This document shows positions 45,824 to 55,760 of a stretch of DNA of 64,000 nucleotides, one piece after another. Position 1 is the first letter of the stretch, and each line of letters opens with the position of its first letter. The translations under genes and the position numbers were made by a program. Below the pieces are notes generated by a model, which ran no database searches, was not told where the DNA came from, and worked only from the letters and a program-made list of their open reading frames with translations. The stretch is taken from NCBI RefSeq assembly GCF_963966145.1, contig NC_091046.1:37634001-37698000 (forward strand). Direction: 5' to 3'. This DNA is from Tenebrio molitor (lineage: Eukaryota; Arthropoda; Insecta; Coleoptera; Tenebrionidae).

Positions 45824-46378
45824 CAGTCGCGAGCGATAAATTTTGGTCGTCAATGTCATTTAAAAATTTGGTTAGATTGTCACATATTATACAAATTTTC
45901 CTGCCTGATTATGCCCATGTCAATAAAGTGCACGAACATACACCATGCGTTTTCCTAACGGAAGGCATCCCAGTGTGAATGTTATTAGGCGTTTTGACCA
46001 ACGACTGAGAAAAAAAATGTAACCATGACAACTATGTACCTACATACGGTATTTTTAGTTATCTATTGCGTTGTTGCCATTTGCATTTTTACTTTCTGAG
46101 TTTTTTCTTTAACTGAAAGCTGCAGAACAGTTTTTGATACAAAGTCGGGGTCTGTGTTATGTATGCTACGGTATGCTACTAAAACGCCTATGCATTCTTT
46201 TTGACATACCAGATATTTAATTATAACAATCGCAGTGTATATTGTCCTGTATATGGACGTCGTTAAAATATTTACGAAATGGATAAATTTTTATTGATAT
46301 TTTAATAGCAATCTTATTAATGGTTTTTTTTAAATTAATTAAATAGTTTTGCTTATTTTTAATTTATATTTTGTTATG

Positions 46379-46576
46379 TACAGTCGTGTTCATTAAAGTG
46401 TTGTACAGTTACTTTAGGGTTATGCGTATCAGATTTAAACAATATCAGAGCATCACCATGTATGTGTCTTTCTCTTTGTTGTTTCTATTTTTGTGTTCAG
46501 TAAGCATTATTTGGTACCTATTGCTAGGAAGCATACATTCAACAAAGCTGTACAACACTTTTTGAATACAACTGTA
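46379..46576. repeat. 198-bp TA-flanked MITE (family 11)
   Basis: Left TACAGTCGTGTTCATTAAAG then TGTTGTACAG; right complement of TACAGTTGTATTCAAAAAGT then GTTGTACAG. Terminal repeats are about 30 bp, and the termini are Tc1-like. The 64-residue frame across it is repeat DNA. Confidence 0.8.
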
Positions 46577-47057
46577 TGAATGAGTTAGATCAATACATAC
46601 AAATGAATAAAATGCTGAAAATAATTTAACTTGTACCTAAGTTATTTAAATCTAAATGAAATTAATAATGCAATTTATGTAGAAATGTGGCGTTGACAGT
46701 GAGTTAAAATTTATAAACTCTAAAACTAAAATACCGTTTCAATCAACTGAAAAATAATTATTCAAAAGATTTCATACATTTATAATGTTGTAGGACTTTT
46801 TCAAAATATTATTATTAATATTATACCTACATCACTGAACAAGCGTTTTGATTGACATACACATCGTTGCAACGCACTCTGTAATAAAAGCTTTAGAGCT
46901 CGGGGCGGATTTTATCATCCACCTTGTATATTTTTATTTAAAAAAACGGTTAGATACTCTTTTCTCTACAATCTTTCCAAAAATTTCGGAAAGAATTCTA
47001 GACACATTAATACATTATGAATGTGCAACAAACCTCTAATAGTTATTTATGTGACGC

Positions 47058-47163
47058 GCTTAGTAAATTAATCTTTATGGGTTTGCTGGAAAGTTTGTGG
47101 GACGAGCGACAAAGGAGCGAGTCTCCACAATCCAGTGAGCCCAGTAAAGATTAATTGCTAAGC
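47058..47163. repeat. Hairpin repeat with CGAG-type core
   Basis: Left arm GCTTAGTAAATTAATCTTTA then TGGGTTTGCTGGA; right arm is the complement (TCCAGTGAGCCCA then GTAAAGATTAATTGCTAAGC). The core is GGGACGAGCGACAAAGGAGC followed by GAGTC. Confidence 0.75.
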
Positions 47164-47784
47164 GAGTTGCATACAAAATTTTATTTCCACCTTCAGCCTT
47201 TAAACATCGTTTTTTAAAAAGATGATATTTTGTAATGTAATGTAATAAACAGCAAAAATAGTAAAAATACTGTCAGAAGTTTTGTGAAAATTATTGCAAT
47301 TATTGCTCGGACGAGCTAAATCCTTCTATGTCCACTAACTATAATACCAAGTACGCTCATCTAATCTTCATTCGAGGTATTATATCCGTCCGTTAATGGA
47401 GAAAAATCCTTCATTTCACGCGGATGTGATCTGGCTCGTGGTATTTTAGGTGAGCTAAAAGATCTGGCTGGCAGTTCCAGTCTTTTAAAAAATAATGTTA
47501 ACAAAATGAGGGATGTTGCTTGTGCTGGCATTATAGTCGTGATTTTAGAAATTTTACCCAAAAAAAGCTCGAGAAGAAAAGATTGAGCAGCTCGGATGTT
47601 TTGTATTTTTTTGGTTACAAAACCACGATCTGCTTTTGGGAAATAAATTTTGCAGTACTTTGCAAGCTCATCATAGGCCTGACTTTTGTTTATATACTCC
47701 TTAGCCTTTATTTGCCATTAGCAATTATGACTTCTGTAAAATTCTATAAACTGTGTTAAAATTTCGCGTGTGATATACTGGTAC

Positions 47785-47973
47785 AATGAGAGACATGGAA
47801 TCCTGGGAGTCTATTATTGTCATTTGAAAAAATGTCAATGTAAATGCACCTTTACCGTCATTATGATTGATATTTTCAAAAAAACTGTCAACTTGGTTAT
47901 GAGTAGCTAAGGTATGGTTTAGAAATTTTGACAACTGAATCACACATCTGCCCAGTTTTCCGTGTCCCCAAAA
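47785..47973. repeat. MITE family 4, copy 2 with perfect GTAC duplication
   Basis: Inverted relative of 3069-3251 over its whole 189 bp. It starts AATGAGAGACATGG and ends GTGTCCCCAAAA. GTAC directly precedes and follows it. Confidence 0.8.
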
Positions 47974-50459
47974 GTACATACATCATTACCTTTCAATGTT
48001 GCCGTACTGGATTTAAGATGATTTTTACGATTTTCAAAGCTTCTAAATTCTCTATTATACAGAATTAGATATTGGTAGTGAGTGATCTTGTACTTTGTGA
48101 TAATACGTTCGATTCAAGGTAGTTTTCATGGCAATTTAATGCATATATTTCGAAATAATTGACCTATTAAGTGCCACTTTCAAAGACCGCCAAATTAGCA
48201 AGTAAGTCCAATAGAATTTTTTACGTTTACGGTAATTTCTTCTACACCGTAGTGCACCGTTAGTGCGCCATTTTTGGGACACCTGCATATTAAAAAGCAG
48301 TATAATTATAAATGTACGAGTATTTACGTCAGTAACATTTTTATATTTTATTGATTTTTCACGTTAGAAAAAGAGTCCGGTTAAAGTTTCATCTTCTCTA
48401 GTCGATCGCAGCATAATTTCTTCCAGTTTCAATAACGGTTGACCCTTTAGCAATAGCAAACTTTAATTTGCTAACATTCACATGAGTGATAAAAATAAGG
48501 CGAAAAGTTTCCCTTCAGCTGAATTACAAAAGAAATTATTGTTGACTGCCGTTATTTATTGAAGTCCAGTCTGAATGAAACTTTTTCACAATTTATTTTG
48601 ATAACTAACTTCGTTCACTTTGGAGCAAAAACGTTTTGCTCTTGAATATTTTATTCGATAAGAAAGGTTTTTTCAGTCAACCGAAAAAAACTAATTTTCA
48701 TTTTCTCGACAAGAGCGCCCCAATTCTGCAGTTTTTTACATAAAGAAAACAAGTAAATTTTACCATAACAGAGATTTTAGAATTTTAGAAATATACAACA
48801 AGCAACTGACCTCTAGCCTCCTAAAAATCACATTTTATATACCATCAGTTCGGGAAAAACAGTAACAGAATTTACTTTTCTTGCAAGAAAATTATTGTTA
48901 TCTGAGATTACTGTTGCGGATAGGTTACAGGTAATTTAACCGAAAAGAATAACAGCCAAAGGAATTGTATTTTGCTGGTTTCTCCGCAGAAACATCACCG
49001 TTTAGCCTTTTTATTATTTACCGGAACACCTGAAATTTTCTTTTGTCACAAAAACTTCGTTTTTCCAGCTACCGATTTAATAAATTGGACTTGGAACAAG
49101 GTTACTGCTATGCACCAATGGCGTCGTTACACGGAAAATTTGAATTCATACCAACATCCGTAATTTGGTAAACGATACGTATTTACCTGCGGAAGGATAC
49201 CGAATAAAATGAACGTACCTAATAACCAGGGTTTATCGCGTGTACCGCATTCATTGATGGGGGCTGGCGTGCTACACAAATTTATTATCTAATACAAGCA
49301 ATAATAAGCAACGTTGTTTGAGGAAATGGTTCATTGATGCGGAAATAATTGAATTATGACCCAAAATCACTTCCGAACTCGATCAGATGTTGGTGTTAAC
49401 TGGGTTAATTTAAATTAATACCACTTACTACGCGACCCATTCAACCATCCTCTCTGTCTGATCTAAGAAAATAGATAAATCCGAATTAGCGTGTCTCCGG
49501 ACTGGTAAAGCTGCCTTCCGTGAAAAATAATTTTATTAAAGTCCTGATAAATGACCCGGCGGGTCACAATTTTTTGTAATAACGCGATGAAAACGCCCAC
49601 CCCGCTGCTCTAACCCCTCATTTAGCAACTTTTATCACAGATTTTTCTTTATCATTAGATTCATAAACAGAGTTGTAACGGTAGACCCTTTGGCTCTCGA
49701 CACGCACAACGGAAAATGAGCATAATTAACCCTCGCCTGCCCTGAAAGATTTTGAAAGCAATTAGCGAACCTCCCTCTCTCCAATCACACACCGCGCTTT
49801 CTGTGCACTACTTTAAACAATGAGGACTTGCCGTTAAAACATCGATTTTGAATTCACATCTTGGGAGAGTCGATTTAATTGCACTTTACACCTATCAGAG
49901 CCTTGATAATGTTGGGTATTGAATCCGCAAATATAATTCTCTCGATAACTTAATTGGCCACAAACGACAGTGCGATTTTGGATCAGATAACCCGGTTTAG
50001 GGGCACAAGATGCACGACTTCCTGCTGAAAAGGGGTTACGGTTTAGGCGAGATTACGTTAACTAATTAGATGGCACGTTCGCCCCGCTACTATTTAATCC
50101 TTCAAAGCAATACTTTCGTTTTGAACGCGGCAACTCGATAACGCTCCGACTATTCATCACGAATGTTTTTATTCGTGCCATTCAAAGCTGCTTTGGCTCG
50201 GTTTTTCAAAGAAAAAAGTCAAACACCAAATTTGCTCATCAACTGCAGTCACATTCACAGCGAGATTCGGTGGAATTTCAATTTATTAATGGCGAAATAC
50301 GAAACTGTTGAACCGTGTGGGCCGCAGGTATTTATTTGTTCGCTTCTTACTGAATGAATTAATCAAATAAATGTTCAATTTCAGGATGAAAAATACATCA
50401 GAGTTCATATTCTACTGTGAAGTAACAAATGAATTGGGTATTGTGGAAAGAAAGACGAT
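47974..50459. other. 2.5-kb stretch downstream of Mrtf, no gene supported
   Basis: No repeats or convincing frames. From about 49200 to 50160 the sequence is richer and more complex than the flanks (for example GACCCGGCGGGTCACAA and CCCACCCCGCTGCTC), with several AATTAG/TTAATT words. Regulatory or conserved non-coding DNA is possible but unproven. Confidence 0.4.
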
Positions 50460-51562
50460 TTAATTAATTAATTACAATTTTATTACATCATGATTGAAGC
50501 TTTTCCCCCGCATACTGTTCATAAATAATTGCAGCAACTGTAAAATGTTTCACTCAAACAGTATGGGTTGAAACATATTCAAACACAAGGAGGCAATGTA
50601 TAATCATCATAAGGCATCTCAAGTTCTTATTTCATACAATAAATTAGGCAATCTAAGAGCGCGACATTCCTTTTGCAACCAAGCAAGGCTGCCTAAATAC
50701 AAATAGTCAACAAAATAAATGTCTAACATTCGAAATAATTTAACAATTGAAGGCTTTGTCAGAAAACAATCTGTACAGGTAGTCAGACATTGACACTCGG
50801 CTCTAAAAATTTTCAAGAGAAACCCCCGTCGATTCGTTAACAAAAAAGATAAATCGAAGTAGAACGTAAGCTACTAACAAATAAAGTCGCGATAGAAATT
50901 TCAACAGACATCCCGGTCCCTGACGTGGTACAATTAAAATAAATACACATCTTTCAAATGCAAAATATACATATAAATCAGAAGAATTCGTTACACAGTA
51001 CATCCCACTTGTGTCGAAATGAAAGTACATTACCAAACATTCAGCCTTTCAACCCTTTATAAAAATACAGTAAAATTACTTAAAAAATGTTTGCTACCTG
51101 AGGCACTTAAAAGAGTATTTTACCGATTGTAATTTATGCTATTATTACATTGGAGCAGTTCAGAACAAGAATGCCTTAAAACCGATGAGCAATTTTCACG
51201 GGAAATGGAATACGTAAGTTTTACACACTTGCACAATTTTGCGGACAGAAGAAAACTTCCCTTCCGATTTATCTTAATTCCGCGCCGCTTCGTAACATGT
51301 TAATTGCCACTCTCTTAAAACGATTTAGAGCCTCGTGCCTAAATTACGAATTTTTATATCCTAAGCGTTATCTAACACTACAAGTATGTATATACAATAT
51401 CATCTGTTGATGTGTTCCCTGGCCGATTGGGGCCGCCCTGGTCCCGCGCCCTCTGGCGATCTTGGCGGCCGCACGTGGAATGTCAATTTCTTACCGAGTG
51501 GAATCGCACATCACTGGAATAAGCGGCACCGAAATCAAATAAACAAGCGCGCACCGTAACAA
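50460..51562 (-). other. Probable Mrtf 3' UTR
   Basis: Downstream of the Mrtf stop there is no coding signal. The first canonical AATAAA I find on the minus strand is at 50478-50483, which would place cleavage near 50460 and give a 3' UTR of about 1.1 kb. This is inference from a single hexamer; an earlier non-canonical site is possible. Confidence 0.35.
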
Positions 51563-54093
51563 CTACGCTGCATAGTCAACTTTGTCCCAAGACAGCGATG
51601 CGGTTAAATCGGCGGGCGATTGGAACTCATCCAGATTGAAAGGATCGAAGGGATCCTGAGTTATGCCCAAGAGGGGGTCGTAACCCACCAGGTCCGTCTC
51701 TTGCGAGGCCAGAGGAGCCGTGCACGAACCGTTATTGCCGTTTTGCCCGTTCTCGACGCACAGCGATTCCAACCAGTCGTCAGTGTCCATGGGAACTGAC
51801 ATTTGGTCGTGGTCGTCGTGCATGTTGTTGTTCTCCGGATGGTGCTGGTTGCCGTCGCCTAGTTCCATCACGAACTGGGTGAAATCCATGCTGTCCAAGT
51901 TATCCAGACTGTCCAATATGTCGGTGGGATCCAGGCCGAGGGCAGCCTCCGGACTGTTGGGATCGACCGCGGATTGGTTCTGATTCTGGTTGGGAAACAC
52001 CGGTTCGGCGGCCTTCGTTCCGGCCGAGCCCGGCGTCGAAGGGTCTTGGGCCGCACTCGGGGGCAGTTCCCCGTTCTTGATCAGTATCTCCAAAACATCG
52101 TCGACGATCTGACTCTTGACGTTGTTCTTCTTGTTTATGTGTTTGGTGGCTTCTTCGTATAGGGGCGGGGGTGGTTTGACATCTTCGATGAACTCTGGTT
52201 TTATTTCTGGTGCCGCAATCACCGGCGTCACAATGGAATTCAAAAAACTTGGCAAAGAATTGGTTCTGGCGTGACCGTTGACCACTTTTGCTTTGCCTTG
52301 CATGAGATTAAACACCAAGGCTGCGTCGCCGTTTATGAGAAGTCCACCTGCGATGTTCTTCTGATTCTGGAAAGCCACGTGCTGCTGTTGCTGCAACCTC
52401 TGCTGCTCCTCGTTGACGTGAGCTTGCCGAGCTTGCAAGGCTTGCAGCTGTTGCATCTGCAAAGCGATATGCTGTTGCTGTTGTTGGTGCTGTCTCGCCT
52501 GCAAGTGCTTCTGCAAGGCCAAGAGCTGAGCCTTGGGTTCGGCTCGCGTCGCTTCCTGCAGTCGCAGCTTCGAAAGCGTCAACTCTCTCTGAAGCTCCTC
52601 GATTTGCCTTTGCTGTTCCCTCACGATGTCCTCTTGGGTTTTTTGACAATTTTCTTGATTCTGTTGTGCAATTTGCTGCTGTATCTGTTGGAACTGTTCT
52701 TGTATCTGCTGTTGAGGTAACGGACTCATGGGATCCGTGATGTCCATCTGTTCCGACGGTTCTTCCTTGACTGAACCTTGCGGAGAACCAGTTTCTTGAT
52801 ACTGAGGTGAGTTGTGACACTGATCCACGCTCGAATTGCTGTGAGTCGAATCTACCGACGAAATATTCTGATTGATCGTGTCCGATCCGGCAAAAGGTTT
52901 GAGTCTTTCGATCAGTTGCGGTTTCGAACCGGAAACTGGCAAACTGCGGCGTTTCAACTCCGCTTTCAGATCGCTCACCTTCATATCCTCCAACCTGCCG
53001 GTGAGTCTGGCAGGAGTGGAAGATTCTGAAGACGTCGACGGCGCCGGCGACGGCAGAGGATTGTTGTTGTTTGTTTCGTTAGAAGTTTTCTGAGATGCGG
53101 GTAATATGATTTGTGGGTATTTGTGTTGCAGTTGCAACTGAAATTGCAGCAACAGGGTCTGCTGTTGCAACAAGAGATCGTAAGAACTCTCCCCGGTGCT
53201 GCTGTTGTTGTTTGAATTCTTTTGAGCACTTGGTGGTCCTTTGTATTCGTGGAATTTGATCGTTCGGGCTTTGGGTGTCGACTTGGACTTGGATTTTTTC
53301 CTGTTTTTGTCTTTGCCCGGAGCATCGCTCTTGGCGGGTGACTGAATGGGGCGGGGTGTAAGTACAACAGGTGGCGGAGGGGGCACTGGTGTTGCCGGTT
53401 GTGAAACAATAGAAGGCACGGGACTAGCGACCGACGATAACGGACTAAGAGTGGATGCGGAAGACCCTAACGATGCGGGGCTCGAAGCGGAGACCTGGGG
53501 CAGCAGAGGCGCAGCTACTGATCTGCACAGATCTGCAAACACTATCTCACTGTTGTCTTTACTTAACACTGGAGTCGCGGTCGTAACCACAACGGTCCCT
53601 TCGGTCGCCGGTATGAGAGACACCACGATACCCGCCGATTTCGCAGCGGTTTCTAGAACGTCACTAGGTCCTGGACTGACGATGTTGTCGCCTTCGGAAC
53701 TTTGCGAGTCGTCTTCCGGATTGACGTAGCTCTGGGGATGCTGAGGACGGTTCAGCTGACCTTCGCTCGTCGCCTTGTAGGGTATTCGACCGGTTTTTAC
53801 GGCCTGTTCGATGGGCTCCTCCGTGTGAAGAATGTTTTTCTGGATGAGTTCAAGGGGACCGGGTCTGTGTGATAGTTGGTCGTTCAGTTGGTCGGCTAAG
53901 CGCGCTTTTTTGAGCATCCGTTGGCGTTCGGCCAAACTGGGATCTACGTGACCTGGATCCGCCTCTAGAATGTGCCGCCTTTCGAGTTCTTGCCGTGGAG
54001 GCCTCTGCTGGATTTTTGCCTTCAACATGTCGCCAGTTTTTGCCCGCTCCAACTGGCGACGCTGGCCGTGGTAGGCTGCGGGCGTTTTGTGAG
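51563..54093 (-). CDS. Mrtf: Mrtf terminal coding exon (RPEL2 to C-terminus)
   Basis: This 2,531-nt exon begins after acceptor ttttctttag/CT at 54093 and runs to a stop at 51563-51565. Its first residues, HKTPAAYHGQRRQLERAK, match the linker after RPEL1 in animal MRTFs (PAAFHEQRRSLERAR in human), so the exon starts upstream of the TTG at 54052. It encodes RPEL2, a basic linker (MLKKARLAD, part of the NLS region), RPEL3, the Ser/Pro/Thr-rich segment, basic box, SAP domain, polyglutamine-rich coil and acidic tail. GC content is clearly higher than in the surroundings, and CAG/CAA runs encode the glutamine tracts. Long open frames on the opposite strand (52271-52720 and others) are shadows of those runs. 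Confidence 0.95.
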
Positions 54094-54949
54094 CTAAAGA
54101 AAAAACAACACATCAGTATGGAACGACTCCCCCGGAACGACGCTAGCACAAGCCAAAGCTCAACACGGGTCGTTATCGATCCCGACCCCTCTAGATCTAC
54201 GTGTGGCGAAAGGGCATTAGTGTTGTTAGTAAGCTGGATAAGAGGCACGGTGCGGGTGAGCAAGAGGCGAACTTACGAGGCATGATTCCCTGCGCGACCA
54301 GCTGATCGAATGGTCGTCTCAGCATCAATTTCACCTTGAGGGCTGCAAAAGAGAATAACATGAGAGCGCATGTTGTGAAGACGACCGCAGTCGGCGAAAG
54401 TGTGAAAATTTTCAAGGCGGCACACGTCTCCGGAAGAACAAAGCGTGCGATATCCGACACTGACCTAGCGGGGGTCAACAGACAACAGCTACTTCGCGTA
54501 CTCGATGACCACTCTAACTACAATATCGCACGTTGCCGCATGTTCCGGTGCGCTCCGGAAGCACCACCGCAAGAACGAATGTGTGCCCGCGCGTGTTATG
54601 CAATAAGTCAACTGGCCGACTGTTTTGTTGATACTGTGTTTAACACCAAATTCACTTTCGTTTTGTATAACGTAAACAATTTATGTGAGTAGGAGGATTA
54701 CAAGGGACGTAGGCTCCAGATTACTGTATTTTAATCGTTACGCAACTCTTATTGAAAATACTCGAACGAATGCTCTTGGCATGTTAAATTGAATAGAAAA
54801 AAAAAAGTCTGCCAAGATTACCGAATGTTTGAAATTGTAATAAACGACGGCTTACATTCTTTATTTTGATCTATGTGCAGCGGCGACGTGTCGATCACCG
54901 CTTTGGGCGGTGACTCCCGTGGAGTCGATGGCGATCCTCCCTCGGCCAT
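51563..54949 (-). CDS. Mrtf: Myocardin-related transcription factor (MRTF/MAL), three-exon model
   Basis: MRTFs are coactivators of serum response factor. G-actin holds them in the cytoplasm through RPEL motifs; when actin polymerises they enter the nucleus and activate cytoskeletal and muscle genes. The joined exons are 54949..54856, 54342..54277 and 54093..51563 (2,691 nt, 896 residues plus TAG). Introns are 513 and 183 nt, both GT-AG, and every junction keeps phase. Visible domains: RPEL1 about 33-54, RPEL2 about 77-97 (RPPRQEL), RPEL3 about 123-143 (RPGPLEL), basic region 314-341 (IKFHEYKGPP follows it), Q-rich YDLLLQQQ segment 358-387, SAP 420-454 (DLKAELKRRSLPVSG), leucine-zipper/Q-rich coil 537-630, a conserved PPPPLYEEA...DDVLEILIKNGELP block 694-731, and an acidic C-terminal activation region 767-896. 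The order matches animal MRTF-A/B. The ATG at 54949 is preferred because AATAACATGG is a good context, but the frame stays open upstream to 55056. Identity is from family knowledge; the start is inferred. Confidence 0.93.
54277..54342 (-). CDS. Mrtf: Mrtf exon encoding RPEL motif 1
   Basis: A 66-nt exon lies between acceptor tttgcag/CC and donor CCTC/gtaagt. It adds 21 whole codons plus split codons at each side and reads LKVKLMLRRPFDQL then VAQGIMP. In vertebrate MRTFs the equivalent segment is the first RPEL repeat and ends in the same GIMPP, where the last Pro is here made across the splice junction (C + CT). The motif is degenerate: the RPxxxEL core reads RRPFDQL, with Arg for Pro and Gln for Glu. 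Confidence 0.9.
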
Positions 54950-55056
54950 GTTATTCTGAAACCACTCCGGATAAATTGCGGAGATGGTATCCACCAGGTC
55001 TCGATCTAATTGGAGCTGCCAAAACCCAGAGCCCGATTCACTCCGGTGATTTGACT
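54856..55056 (-). CDS. Mrtf: Mrtf exon with the N-terminus (start ATG probably at 54949)
   Basis: This 201-nt exon is bounded by the acceptor tttttcag/AG on its high-coordinate side and the donor AAT/gtaagc on its low side. It ends in phase 1 (one base, T) and joins the next exon's CC to make TCC (Ser). An in-frame ATG at 54949 starts MAEGGSPSTPRESPPK. Upstream of it the same frame reads a plausible protein stretch that includes FWQLQLDRDLVDTISAIY, so an earlier start in an unseen exon is possible. The best candidate upstream donor (at 55642) would leave a T before AG and so create an in-frame TAG. That fits a non-coding first exon with translation from 54949. Confidence 0.8.
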
Positions 55057-55642
55057 CTGAAAAAATATTTACACAATTAAACATGCGGCAAAAAAGAAAA
55101 ACCAAAAACAATAAATAGTCGGAAAGTATATGTAAAATGTTTTAAATAAATAAACCGCCGCAAACGTATTCCTTGTGAAAATAATTTATTCCTCAAAAAA
55201 CCATCCTAACTGAATTCTGTCTCCTATTTTTTTTTAACCTGCTGCTTCACTTACTCCTGCAATGTTTTGTTTCGAATTTGAAAAGGCTCTCAAAAAAATC
55301 TTAAACAACATTTTGACATGTACGATGTAATATTTTTTTACAAAAAAAGCTGAAAACTCATCTTGCAAGCTTTTCACAATCGACGTGTGCGGTTGTCGAG
55401 AGAAAAGAAGTTCAGCTTTACTTCACTTCACCGATCCATTCCTCCCACGTACTGGTTGAGAGGCTGAAAGTCGGTTATAAAAATGTAATCGCACTCCACA
55501 AAAAATCTACCTTGCCACGTTGTCACTCCAAATCTTTTGAAAACTGGGCTGACACCTTCGCATTGCATAAATAAACGAGGAAGTACCACAATAATTAACA
55601 AAACGCATTGAACGAATACAAGGACGAATTGAACTGAACTTA

Positions 55643-55760
55643 CATTCGAAATGTTTTCCACAATACGAAGGCGTAACCAGTTCCAAGTGAAACCGGATCT
55701 GATCGCGATTTTTCTGCATAAAAACCAAAGGATAATAAAAGAGCTTTACGTCTCATATCT
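55643..55760 (-). other. Possible Mrtf 5' leader exon
   Basis: On the minus strand a strong donor (GAAT/GTAAGT, intron starting at 55642) follows a short open stretch. Joined to the exon at 55056 it gives an in-frame TAG, so it could serve only as untranslated leader before the ATG at 54949. The upstream limit is arbitrary. Without transcript data this is one candidate among several. Confidence 0.25.

Noticed and set aside
52271..52720. 149-residue open frame on the plus strand, rich in leucine
   Set aside because: It is antisense to the glutamine-rich part of Mrtf. CAG/CAA runs read backwards give CTG/TTG leucine codons, which keeps the frame open without coding.
52308..52820. 170-residue frame on the minus strand overlapping Mrtf
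   Set aside because: A shifted frame within the Mrtf exon. The Mrtf frame has conserved domains throughout, and this one has none.
54336..54692. 118-residue plus-strand frame
   Set aside because: It lies antisense over an Mrtf intron and the RPEL1 exon, with no recognisable domain or splice support.
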